A stretch of DNA of 43,370 nucleotides, from the NCBI GenBank assembly GCA_903821605.1, contig CAIJLZ010000002.1, positions 1 through 43,370 of the forward strand, given 5' to 3'. The position numbers and the translations under genes were made by a program. The stretch is from an uncultured Sphingomonadales bacterium (lineage in GTDB: Bacteria; Pseudomonadota; Alphaproteobacteria; Sphingomonadales; Sphingomonadaceae). The notes beneath the pieces were generated by a model. The model made no database searches. It saw only the letters and a list, made by a program, of their open reading frames with translations, and was not told the DNA's origin. Shown here piece by piece: positions 24,118 through 30,497 of the stretch (the first letter of the stretch is position 1; each line of letters starts with the position of its first letter).

Positions 24118-24933
24118 ATGGCGATGGGTGATGTCATAACCCGCGGATATGCATGCACGCGCGATGGTCAGCTACACTATCGCCGGACGGGTAAGGCGGA
24201 CGCCATGCCCATTGTCTTCCTTCACCAAACTGCCAGTTCGGGCGCGATGTTCGAACTGGTCATGCGGCAGATGCTGCCGACCTATGCCGCCATAGCCTTT
24301 GACACGCCCGGATTTGGCAACTCCTTTGTGCCACATGGCGATATCAGCCTAGTCTATCTGGCTGAACGGCTGATCGAGGCCCTTGATGATCTGGGTGTCG
24401 GTCAATTTGACCTGTGCGGTCATCATACCGGCGGCTGTATCGCGCTTGAGATTGCCCATCTCATCCCGGCGCGCGTCAACAGCTTTACCCTGATCGGGCC
24501 GGTCATCGCGTCGGCCGCAGAGCGCGATAGCTATCGCGGGACATTCACCGCGCCTTTTGCCTTCCAGCCGGATGGCAGCCATCTTCAGATCGCTTGGGAC
24601 TATCTCTCGACGATCGGCGCAGCCCAGACGCCAGCGCTGCATCAGCGTGAGATGATCGACCATCTGCTGGGGATGGAAACCATGCCCAAGGCATTTTCCG
24701 CTGTATGGGATCAGGATTCAGAAGCACGATTGCGTGCCATTTCAGCCCCGATCTTGTTGATGTGTTCACAAGATGATGTGCTGTGGCGCATCTTCCATCA
24801 TGCCGTTGCGGTTCGTCCGGATGCCGAGGTTGCCATTGTTCAAGGCATGGATTTTCAACCCGACAATGATCCAGATGGAGTCGCGACGGCGCTTATGTCC
24901 TTTATTGAGAAGGGACGAGAGATCAGAAGTTAA
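24118..24933 (+). CDS. Alpha/beta-hydrolase-fold protein with replaced catalytic Ser and His (copy 2)
   Basis: A 271-residue paralogue of the protein at 15,774. Both share PIVFLHQTASSG or its near equivalent, FDTPGFG and the elbow G-H-H-T-G, here G101-H-H-T-G with H103 at the nucleophile position. The acid residue region LLMCSQDDVLW is kept, but the usual catalytic histidine site reads QGMDFQPD. Conservation of the same loss in two diverged copies argues for a purposeful active site rather than decay. The reaction is unknown. A second in-frame ATG at 24,124 is an alternative start. It is the last gene of the catabolic cluster before the tRNA. Confidence 0.84.
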   Translation: MAMGDVITRGYACTRDGQLHYRRTGKADAMPIVFLHQTASSGAMFELVMRQMLPTYAAIAFDTPGFGNSFVPHGDISLVYLAERLIEALDDLGVGQFDLCGHHTGGCIALEIAHLIPARVNSFTLIGPVIASAAERDSYRGTFTAPFAFQPDGSHLQIAWDYLSTIGAAQTPALHQREMIDHLLGMETMPKAFSAVWDQDSEARLRAISAPILLMCSQDDVLWRIFHHAVAVRPDAEVAIVQGMDFQPDNDPDGVATALMSFIEKGREIRS

Positions 24934-25003
24934 TCGCAAATGCCTGTGGTGGCGAGTGGGCCATGAAAGCTGTCACCGAACGGCACAAGGAAATGGGCTG
25001 ATA

Positions 25004-25080
25004 TGGTGCACCCGACTGGATTCGAACCAGTGGCCCCCAGATTAGGAATCTGATGCTCTATCCTGCTGAGCTACGGGTGC
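25004..25080 (-). tRNA. tRNA-Arg (anticodon CCT)
   Basis: The minus strand folds as a full cloverleaf: acceptor GCACCCG (25,080-25,074) with CGGGTGC (25,014-25,008), anticodon loop TTCCTAA giving CCT, T-loop TTCGAAT, and an encoded CCA (25,006-25,004). It reads the rare arginine codon AGG. Its 3' end faces the catabolic cluster, the classic side for island integration. Confidence 0.95.
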
Positions 25081-25116
25081 TTGAGGGGGATCGTTAGCGG
25101 CAAAGCCGTTGGTTGG

Positions 25117-25647
25117 TCAATTGTCCATGCCGGGCGGGCGGACGGGAAAGGGGAGGGGCATGATCTCGATGCCTTCCTCGATCAGGCTGCGGGTTTCGTC
25201 GAGGCTGGCCTGACCGTGGATCGGTTGCTGGTCGATTTCACCCTCGTGCATGGCGCGTGCGGTATCCGCGAACTCGGTGCCGACCCACGTCGATGATTTG
25301 AGCGCTTCGGCCTGTGCCTTGGCGAGCGCGTTCAGCATGGATTTGATCGCTTGCGGATCGGGCGCAGGGGCATGTGCGTGGGGAACGGCGGCGGCGACAG
25401 TGGTGGCAGGCGCGTTATTGATGCTGGCAGCGGTGGCAGGGCTGTCGCTTGGCGTGATCGGGTCGCGCGTCTGGTTGCCTTTTGCGCCAACCGCCGGGGC
25501 CATCACGGCCTTGTCGATGGCGGTGTCGCCACATAAGGGGCAGCTGAGCAGGCCGCGCTGCTTCTGGGATTCATAATCGGCAGAAGAGCCGAACCACGCT
25601 TCGAACACATGGCCGCCATATTGGCAGCGCAGGTCGAACACGATCAT
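25117..25647 (-). CDS. DUF1178 family protein
   Basis: A 176-residue cytoplasmic protein conserved in alphaproteobacteria and of unknown function. The N-terminal domain begins MIVFDLRCQYGGHVFEAWFG and carries CPLCG near residue 36, a likely zinc-binding pair with the earlier Cys and His. A proline- and alanine-rich linker (about 60-100) separates it from a helical C-terminus. Its ATG overlaps the stop of the nitrilase-family gene (ATGA), so the two are translationally coupled, the usual pairing in this group. Confidence 0.85.
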   Translation of the reverse strand: MIVFDLRCQYGGHVFEAWFGSSADYESQKQRGLLSCPLCGDTAIDKAVMAPAVGAKGNQTRDPITPSDSPATAASINNAPATTVAAAVPHAHAPAPDPQAIKSMLNALAKAQAEALKSSTWVGTEFADTARAMHEGEIDQQPIHGQASLDETRSLIEEGIEIMPLPFPVRPPGMDN

Positions 25648-26480
25648 CGCGCGCCCTCCGCCGTTGGGATCACCCGGCGGTGATCGAGCACCGGCACGCG
25701 GGCGCGGACATCGCGGATGCGTTCGAGCGGCAAATCGACCAGCCCCAGCCCGGCATCCTCGTCCAGTTCCAGCAAGATCTCGCCCCATGGGTCGATGACC
25801 AGGCTATGGCCCCATGTGTCGCGGCCATCTTCATGCTTGCCGGTCTGGGCTGCGGCAATGACGAAACAGGCGTTTTCAATCGCCCGCGCCTTGAGCAGCG
25901 TTTCCCAATGCGCCCGCCCGGTTGGGACGGTGAAGGCGGCAGGGATGGAGAGGATGGTCGCCCCTGCGCCGCTCAGGGCCTGAAACAGCGCCGGAAAGCG
26001 GATGTCATAGCAGATCGACAGGCCAATCCCACCCCAGGGCGTTTCACCGACAATGGCTGATTGCCCACCGATATAGGCATTTGACTCACGCCAGCTTTCG
26101 CCGGTTGGGAGATCGACATCGAACAGGTGCATCTTGTCATAGCGCGCCCGGATATTGCCGCTATCGTCGATCAGCAGCGAGCGGTTGGCATATTTGTCGG
26201 GCGACTGTTCATGCCGCACCGCGATCGAGCCGAGCAACACCCACATGCCATGGCGGGTGGCCGCGGCGCGGATGCGGGCGAGGAACGGATCGTCTTGCTC
26301 CGCAACGATATGGCTAGCGGCGCGGTCACGGTCGCGGTCGATGAGGTTGCTCATTTCCGGCGTGCAGAATAGCCGGGCACCGCCTTCTGCGGCGCGGGCG
26401 ATGGCCTGTTCGATGGTCGCGGCATTGGCATCGGGATCGATCCCCGACGTCATTTGCAACACGGCCGTGCGAAGCGTCAT
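25644..26480 (-). CDS. Carbon-nitrogen hydrolase (nitrilase superfamily, Nit1/deaminated-glutathione-amidase-like)
   Basis: A 278-residue amidase with the Glu-Lys-Cys triad in place: E42 (FCTPEMSN), K116 (RYDKMHLFDVDLP) and C157 (SICYDIRFP). The sequence resembles the Nit branch, which repairs deaminated glutathione, more than plant or bacterial nitrilases. The ATG at 26,480 is chosen because the TLRTAVLQM strand starts the fold immediately after it; the upstream frame overlaps glutaredoxin. It follows glutaredoxin 3 by 10 bases, and the link with glutathione chemistry supports the repair role. It overlaps DUF1178 by four bases. Confidence 0.88.
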   Translation of the reverse strand: MTLRTAVLQMTSGIDPDANAATIEQAIARAAEGGARLFCTPEMSNLIDRDRDRAASHIVAEQDDPFLARIRAAATRHGMWVLLGSIAVRHEQSPDKYANRSLLIDDSGNIRARYDKMHLFDVDLPTGESWRESNAYIGGQSAIVGETPWGGIGLSICYDIRFPALFQALSGAGATILSIPAAFTVPTGRAHWETLLKARAIENACFVIAAAQTGKHEDGRDTWGHSLVIDPWGEILLELDEDAGLGLVDLPLERIRDVRARVPVLDHRRVIPTAEGAR

Positions 26481-26490
26481 GGCATCTTCC

Positions 26491-26748
26491 TCAGTTGGCG
26501 AGCAGCGGGTCCAGCCCGCCCGCCCGATCCAGCGCGACAAGATCGTCGCAGCCCCCAATATGACGGCCATCGATGAAGACCTGTGGCATGGTCATGCGGC
26601 CACCCGAACGATCCACCATCTCCTGCTTCTTCGGCCCGCCCATGGTGACATCATATTCGATGGGCTGTACGCCCTTGGCGTGCAACAGGTCCAGCGCCCG
26701 GACGCAATAGGGGCAAAGAAACTTGGTGTAGATTTCAACCTGGGCCAT
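26491..26748 (-). CDS. grxC: Glutaredoxin 3
   Basis: An 85-residue thiol-disulphide oxidoreductase that reduces protein disulphides with glutathione. The dithiol active site is C12-P-Y-C15, followed by the conserved TMPQVFIDGRHIGGCDDL with the cis-proline and glutathione-binding GG. Length is normal for GrxC. The ATG at 26,748 begins the thioredoxin-fold strand AQVEIYTKF; a longer upstream frame is not supported. It lies between the ComF-type gene and the nitrilase-family gene, all on the minus strand. Confidence 0.93.
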   Translation of the reverse strand: MAQVEIYTKFLCPYCVRALDLLHAKGVQPIEYDVTMGGPKKQEMVDRSGGRMTMPQVFIDGRHIGGCDDLVALDRAGGLDPLLAN

Positions 26749-26810
26749 GCGTGCTCCATCGATCCTTGTCTTTTCCCCAACTGTGGATCGCGCCGCCATC
26801 TGTCAAGCTT

Positions 26811-27560
26811 TCACCCCGATAGATCGCGGCAGACCCGTGCCCAGCACAGCACATCAACCCGTGCGGCACCCGCTTTTTTCAAGGCGCGGGCGCAACCGGC
26901 GGCGGTGGAGCCGGTGGTAAATACATCATCGATCAGGATGATATGGCAGCCGGTGACGCGCTGCGTGGCGCGGAATGCGCCGGAGACCGCCTTGGCCCGC
27001 GCCCGGCGACCGAGATGCCCAAGCGACGGCGTTGCCTTGATCCGCCGGAGCGCACCGCGCTGATGCGCCACGCCCGCCATGCGTGCCAGATGATCGGCGA
27101 CCAGCACCGATTGGTTGAAGCCCCGTCGCCACAGTCGCCAACGGTGGAGCGGGACGGGGACAAGCAAGCGTGGCATGTCGGGGTGGGGTGGCGGCAATAG
27201 CCGCACCATCAACCGCGCCATCATCCGGGCATGGGCAAGATGCCGCCCGTGTTTGAGTTGGAGCACGACCGCGCGCGAAATGTCATCATAGGCCATGACC
27301 GCGCGCATCGCGTCAAAGGCCGGCGGATCGGCAAGACAATGGCCGCACCTTAATGCATGCTCCACCCCATGATGATCGGGCAAGGGATGGCCACATTGGC
27401 CGCAGGCGGGGCCGGTCAGGAAATGTGCCTGTGTCCAGCAATCGGCGCAGAAGTTGCCGGGATCGCCAAGGATGTCGCCACAGGCAATGCAGCGTGGGGG
27501 CAGCGCAAAGTCGATGACCGCACGCCCCATCTGACGCAGATACGCAACAAAGTTCACCAT
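26811..27560 (-). CDS. ComF-family phosphoribosyltransferase-like protein
   Basis: About 249 residues. The N-terminus has a zinc-finger-like set of cysteines (CIACG, NFCADC, CGQCG, RCGHC), followed by a type I phosphoribosyltransferase fold with VPVPLHRWRLWRRGFNQS and the PRPP loop IILIDDVFTTGST. ComF is linked with DNA uptake in naturally competent bacteria, and ComEC is also encoded in this window, 4.5 kb away. Start is uncertain: ATG 27,560 or 27,578; neither has a good ribosome site. It is divergent from the methyltransferase gene at 27,614. Confidence 0.87.
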   Translation of the reverse strand: MVNFVAYLRQMGRAVIDFALPPRCIACGDILGDPGNFCADCWTQAHFLTGPACGQCGHPLPDHHGVEHALRCGHCLADPPAFDAMRAVMAYDDISRAVVLQLKHGRHLAHARMMARLMVRLLPPPHPDMPRLLVPVPLHRWRLWRRGFNQSVLVADHLARMAGVAHQRGALRRIKATPSLGHLGRRARAKAVSGAFRATQRVTGCHIILIDDVFTTGSTAAGCARALKKAGAARVDVLCWARVCRDLSG

Positions 27561-27613
27561 CACCAAAGCGTGAAGCATTGCACGCTGAGGGACAAGCGTT
27601 ATGGCAATGCGAG

Positions 27614-28417
27614 ATGAGTGCTGAACTGGAAATCTTTGATCGTGCGCTATTGCGCCGCCGCCGTGACCGTGCGGCGCGACGCGACCCGGATGCGCGCTTC
27701 TTGTTGCGGCAAGTTGATGAAGATCTGATGGATCGCATCGATTTCGTGCAGCGCAGCTTTGCCCGCGCGCTCGTGATCGGTGTGGCCGATTCGGCGCTGC
27801 CAGCCTGGCTGGAAGCGCGTGGCGTACAGGTGATCCGCTGCGATTCGAGTGCAGTTTTTGCGGATGAGGCAGGCGGCATCGCGCAGCTTGATCCGGATCG
27901 GCTGATGGGGCTTGAGGGGGGCTATGATCTGCTTGTCGCACCGGGCGGGCTCGACCTTGTCAATGATTTGCCCGGCATGCTGGTCCAGTGTCGCCGCCTG
28001 ATGCAGCCTGATGCGATGTTCGTCGGCGTGATGGCGGGGGCGGGCTCGCTCTTATTATTGCGTGAGGCGTTGCAGCGCGCGGAAGAGGCCGAAGGCCGCG
28101 CCGCCGCACCGCGCCTGCATCCGCAAATCGATGTGCGCGCGGCGGGTGATTTGTTATCGCGTGCCGGTTTCGTGCAACCGGTGGCGGATTCATTCGGGCT
28201 GGATTTGCGCTATCGCGCCGCCGCCGATCTGATCGCGGACATTCGCGCCCATGGTGCGGCCAATGCGCTGCTGCGGCGGGACGTGCGCCCCTTTGGCAAG
28301 ACTGGCTATCGTGCGATGGAGGCGTCGTTGATGGCCCATGCTGATGACAAGGGGCGTTTTGGCGAACGCGTCGAAATTCTGACGGTGACCGCTTGGACGC
28401 CGCCGCCGCGCGATTGA
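27614..28417 (+). CDS. BioC/NDUFAF5-like SAM-dependent methyltransferase
   Basis: A 267-residue protein. It begins with the family-typical block IFDRALLRRRRDRAAR and the DFVQRSFARALVIG region, where the SAM motif I is degenerate (VIGVADSALPAW). A later YDLLVAPGGLDLVNDLPG corresponds to the LALHWVNDLPG region of NDUFAF5 and BioC-like proteins. In mitochondria NDUFAF5 hydroxylates an arginine of complex I; bacterial orthologues in alphaproteobacteria are presumed similar. The ATG at 27,614 lacks a strong ribosome site, and the short divergent interval with the ComF-type gene suggests a shared promoter region. Confidence 0.82.
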   Translation: MSAELEIFDRALLRRRRDRAARRDPDARFLLRQVDEDLMDRIDFVQRSFARALVIGVADSALPAWLEARGVQVIRCDSSAVFADEAGGIAQLDPDRLMGLEGGYDLLVAPGGLDLVNDLPGMLVQCRRLMQPDAMFVGVMAGAGSLLLLREALQRAEEAEGRAAAPRLHPQIDVRAAGDLLSRAGFVQPVADSFGLDLRYRAAADLIADIRAHGAANALLRRDVRPFGKTGYRAMEASLMAHADDKGRFGERVEILTVTAWTPPPRD

Positions 28418-28424
28418 CCCTAAC

Positions 28425-28862
28425 CTACAGCAGCGCGTCAAGCAGCCCGATCAGCGGTCGGTCGGCGGGGGGCATGTCGATCGAGAACATTTGCGCCGGT
28501 GTCACCCATTGCATTGCTGTGGCGTGGTGGAGTTGGGGCGCTCCCTGCCATTTGCGCAGCACATAGAGCAGCAACAACAGATGCTTTTCGCCTAGCGACT
28601 CGCTGGCGAAGCAGGCGGGGGCAAGGCAGCTATGATCGACAATAATGCCCAGCTCTTCATGCAATTCCCGGATGATGGCGGCTTCCGGCGTTTCGCCCGG
28701 ATCGACCTTGCCGCCGGGAAATTCCCATAATCCCGCCATTGGCTTGTTCGGCGGGCGTTGTTGCAGCAGCACCCGGCCCGCACTGTCGACCAGCGCAGCG
28801 GCGACCACGATCAGGAGGGGGCGGCTGGCCGTTGCCGAGGACGGGGTAGACGCTGAGTTCAT
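28425..28862 (-). CDS. Nudix hydrolase, MutT-like 8-oxo-dGTP diphosphatase
   Basis: A 145-residue enzyme. The Nudix box is complete: GGKVDPGETPEAAIIRELHE continues into ELG, giving G-x5-E-x7-RE-x2-EE-x-G near residues 50-72. LWEFPGGK before it is typical of MutT, which removes oxidised dGTP to prevent mutations. It overlaps no neighbour and converges with the methyltransferase gene, 7 bases apart. No clear ribosome site precedes the ATG at 28,862, but the alternatives are worse. Confidence 0.88.
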   Translation of the reverse strand: MNSASTPSSATASRPLLIVVAAALVDSAGRVLLQQRPPNKPMAGLWEFPGGKVDPGETPEAAIIRELHEELGIIVDHSCLAPACFASESLGEKHLLLLLYVLRKWQGAPQLHHATAMQWVTPAQMFSIDMPPADRPLIGLLDALL

Positions 28863-28919
28863 AGGGAAGTTTTAACCTGCTTGTGACAGTCGGAGTGAAC
28901 GGGTCGGAGATATAGAAAC

Positions 28920-29114
28920 ATGCGTAACCGGTGGCTAGGCGGGATTTGGCGACTATGGCATGATCAACATGGGGCATCGGCGCTCGAATATGGCCTGATC
29001 TGTGCCCTGATTTTCCTTGCGATGGCGGCTGCCGTCGGGACGGTGGCCGATGAAACGACTAGCATGTGGGGAAAAGTCACCGATGAATTTAATGCGGTCG
29101 CGCCCCAGCCGTAA
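28920..29114 (+). CDS. Divergent Flp-type pilin
   Basis: A 64-residue Flp/Fap-family pilin. It has a short basic leader (MRNRWLGGIWRLWHDQ), the prepilin-peptidase site with G before ASALEYG, and a hydrophobic helix (LICALIFLAMAAAVG). The E at +5 and Y are kept. It is clearly more diverged than the next four, with a different C-terminus lacking KKTFNNV. It may be a minor or initiating pilin. No prepilin peptidase or Tad secretion genes are in the window. Confidence 0.85.
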   Translation: MRNRWLGGIWRLWHDQHGASALEYGLICALIFLAMAAAVGTVADETTSMWGKVTDEFNAVAPQP

Positions 29115-29155
29115 TAATATTCTTGTTCGATCTCCATGTGTTAGCAATTTATCAA

Positions 29156-29175
29156 CCGTTATGGCGCCATAACGG
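29156..29175. promoter_or_regulatory. Perfect 20-base palindrome before the pilin array
   Basis: CCGTTATGGCGCCATAACGG is fully self-complementary and lies 71 bases before the second pilin start. It is likely a regulator-binding site for the pilin array; no protein can be assigned. Confidence 0.45.
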
Positions 29176-29246
29176 ATGGGTTCGGGGCGCGGAACACGCC
29201 TCGGGCAGGGGGAACATCCCAAGCTGTGTAACCAAGGAGTATATGT

Positions 29247-29417
29247 ATGCGTATCGTTCGCAAGATTTTCGGGGACAATAAAGCCGCGACCGCCATCGAA
29301 TATGGCCTGATCGCCGCGCTGATTGCAGTGGCCGCCATCACCGCGATGTCGGGTCTCGGCAACAGCCTCAAAAAGACCTTCAACAATGTGTCGACCGGTT
29401 TGAACGCGGCGACCTAA
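29247..29417 (+). CDS. Flp-type pilin (56 residues)
   Basis: A major-pilin-like Flp protein. The leader is MRIVRKIFGDNKA, with cleavage expected before ATAIEYG, followed by the hydrophobic helix LIAALIAVAAITAMSG and the tail GNSLKKTFNNVSTGLNAAT. An AAGGAG at 29,234-29,239 precedes the ATG by 7 bases. It is one of four near-identical tandem copies, and a stem-loop follows. Flp pilins form adhesive tight-adherence fibres when exported by the Tad/Cpa machinery. Confidence 0.9.
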   Translation: MRIVRKIFGDNKAATAIEYGLIAALIAVAAITAMSGLGNSLKKTFNNVSTGLNAAT

Positions 29418-29435
29418 TTTTCGGCTTGGTCGGGA

Positions 29436-29457
29436 GGGGCTGGCTCAAGTCAGCCCC
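29436..29457 (+). terminator. Stem-loop after pilin 2
   Basis: GGGGCTG (29,436-29,442) pairs with CAGCCCC (29,451-29,457), 18 bases past the stop. A TTTT lies 7 bases farther on. It is probably a partial terminator or an RNA end protector. Confidence 0.5.
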
Positions 29458-29536
29458 CCGCACATTTTCACCTAACGGCCAAGCGGAGCTTCCCGTCCCG
29501 GGCGGTGTTCGTGGTCGTGCCGTGATGGGGCATGTT

Positions 29537-29707
29537 ATGAAGCTGATTCAATATCTCGCGACGAGTAAAAAGGGGGCGACGGCCATCGAATATGGCTTGA
29601 TTGCCGCCCTGATCGCCGTCGCCGCCATTACCGCGATGTCGGGACTTGGAAATAGTCTCAAGAAGACCTTCAACAATGTGTCGAACAGCTTGAGCTCGGT
29701 GAAATAA
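29537..29707 (+). CDS. Flp-type pilin (56 residues)
   Basis: A tandem copy of the pilin at 29,247. The leader MKLIQYLATSKKG ends in the canonical glycine before ATAIEYG, the helix is identical (LIAALIAVAAITAMSG), and the tail is GNSLKKTFNNVSNSLSSVK. The ATG at 29,537 has GGGG 6 bases upstream; a longer frame starting at 29,426 would destroy the short pilin leader and is rejected. Its leader DNA differs from those of the other copies. Confidence 0.88.
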   Translation: MKLIQYLATSKKGATAIEYGLIAALIAVAAITAMSGLGNSLKKTFNNVSNSLSSVK

Positions 29708-29730
29708 ACATGCGAACAGGCTGACGACAG

Positions 29731-29761
29731 AAGGGGTGGGGCGTGATCGCTACCACCCCTT
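29731..29761 (+). terminator. Stem-loop after pilin 3
   Basis: AAGGGGTGG (29,731-29,739) pairs with CCACCCCTT (29,753-29,761), with a 13-base loop, 23 bases after the stop. Only a short T-run follows. Confidence 0.55.
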
Positions 29762-29902
29762 TGGGCGTTTATGGTGAATGCCTGTTGAGGATAAATTTAA
29801 GCCAAATATAAGCCTTTGTGATCTACACGCGGTCTGGTTCGTGCCCCTGAGCAAGGCGCGGACTTGGGGACATATGACCATATGGCACCAAGGAGACTGC
29901 AC

Positions 29903-30073
29903 GTGTATCTCATTCGTAAGCTCATCAAGAATAACCGAGCCGCCACCGCCATTGAATATGGCCTGATTGCCGCCCTGATCGCCGTTGCGGCGATTACCGC
30001 GATGCGGAGCCTGGGCAACAGCCTGACCAAGACCTTCAACAACGTGGCCACCAATCTCAACTCGGTCGGCTGA
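29903..30073 (+). CDS. Flp-type pilin with GTG start (56 residues)
   Basis: A tandem pilin copy. AAGGAG (29,890-29,895) lies 7 bases before a GTG at 29,903, giving the leader MYLIRKLIKNNRA, the same size as its neighbours. The ATG starts upstream (29,864 and 29,882) would give an over-long leader. The mature part is ATAIEYG with LIAALIAVAAITAMRS, then GNSLTKTFNNVATNLNSVG. An arginine replaces the glycine seen after MS in the previous two copies. A strong terminator follows. Confidence 0.87.
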   Translation: MYLIRKLIKNNRAATAIEYGLIAALIAVAAITAMRSLGNSLTKTFNNVATNLNSVG

Positions 30074-30099
30074 GCGAACACCCCATTGATGATGAAAGA

Positions 30100-30129
30100 G
30101 GCCGGGGCAATTGTCCCGGCCTTTTTTTT
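30100..30129 (+). terminator. Strong intrinsic terminator after pilin 4
   Basis: A near-palindrome from 30,100 to 30,121 (GGCCGGGGC then GTCCCGGCC arms) is followed by eight T (30,122-30,129). Confidence 0.9.
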
Positions 30130-30260
30130 ATGTCGATTTTTATGAATCAGCGGTCGGATGAAAACCAATAATTAATAATTAGAGCTTAATTCTTGCTTTC
30201 ATCGGGGCATGGAACAGCCCGGATTGGGAACATTATCGTCAGGAAGCAAGGAGACACGTT

Positions 30261-30428
30261 ATGCAGTTCATCCGCAAGATGCTGGCCAACAACAAGGCCG
30301 CCACCGCCATTGAATACGGCCTGATCGCCGCTCTGATCTCGGTTGCCGCCATCACTGCCCTGCAGGGCGTGGGCAACAGCCTGAAGACCACTTTCAACAA
30401 CGTCTCGACGAGCCTGAACGCGGCCTAA
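30261..30428 (+). CDS. Flp-type pilin (55 residues)
   Basis: The last pilin of the array. The leader is MQFIRKMLANNKA, then ATAIEYG, the helix LIAALISVAAITALQG and the tail GNSLKTTFNNVSTSLNAA. AAGGAG (30,248-30,253) is well placed before the ATG. The upstream DNA (TCGGGGC, GGAACA, GGGAACAT) resembles the leader of the pilin at 29,247, showing that the promoter was duplicated with the gene. A strong terminator follows, so each of the last copies is its own transcription unit. Confidence 0.9.
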   Translation: MQFIRKMLANNKAATAIEYGLIAALISVAAITALQGVGNSLKTTFNNVSTSLNAA

Positions 30429-30462
30429 TCGGTCGCGCGGGCCTGCGGGCACTCGCATCAAA

Positions 30463-30493
30463 GGGGTCGGAACCGCTGGTTCCGGCCCCTTTT
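30463..30493 (+). terminator. Intrinsic terminator after pilin 5
   Basis: GGGGTCGGAACC (30,463-30,474) pairs with GGTTCCGGCCCC (30,478-30,489) with one wobble and a GCT loop, followed by TTTT. It also lies at the end of the convergent M48 protease gene. Confidence 0.8.
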
Positions 30494-30497
30494 GCGT

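Noticed and set aside
24773-25045. A 90-codon frame running into the tRNA-Arg gene
   Set aside because: It overlaps the alpha/beta gene and the tRNA; its end is the translated tRNA sequence, a known false-gene pattern.
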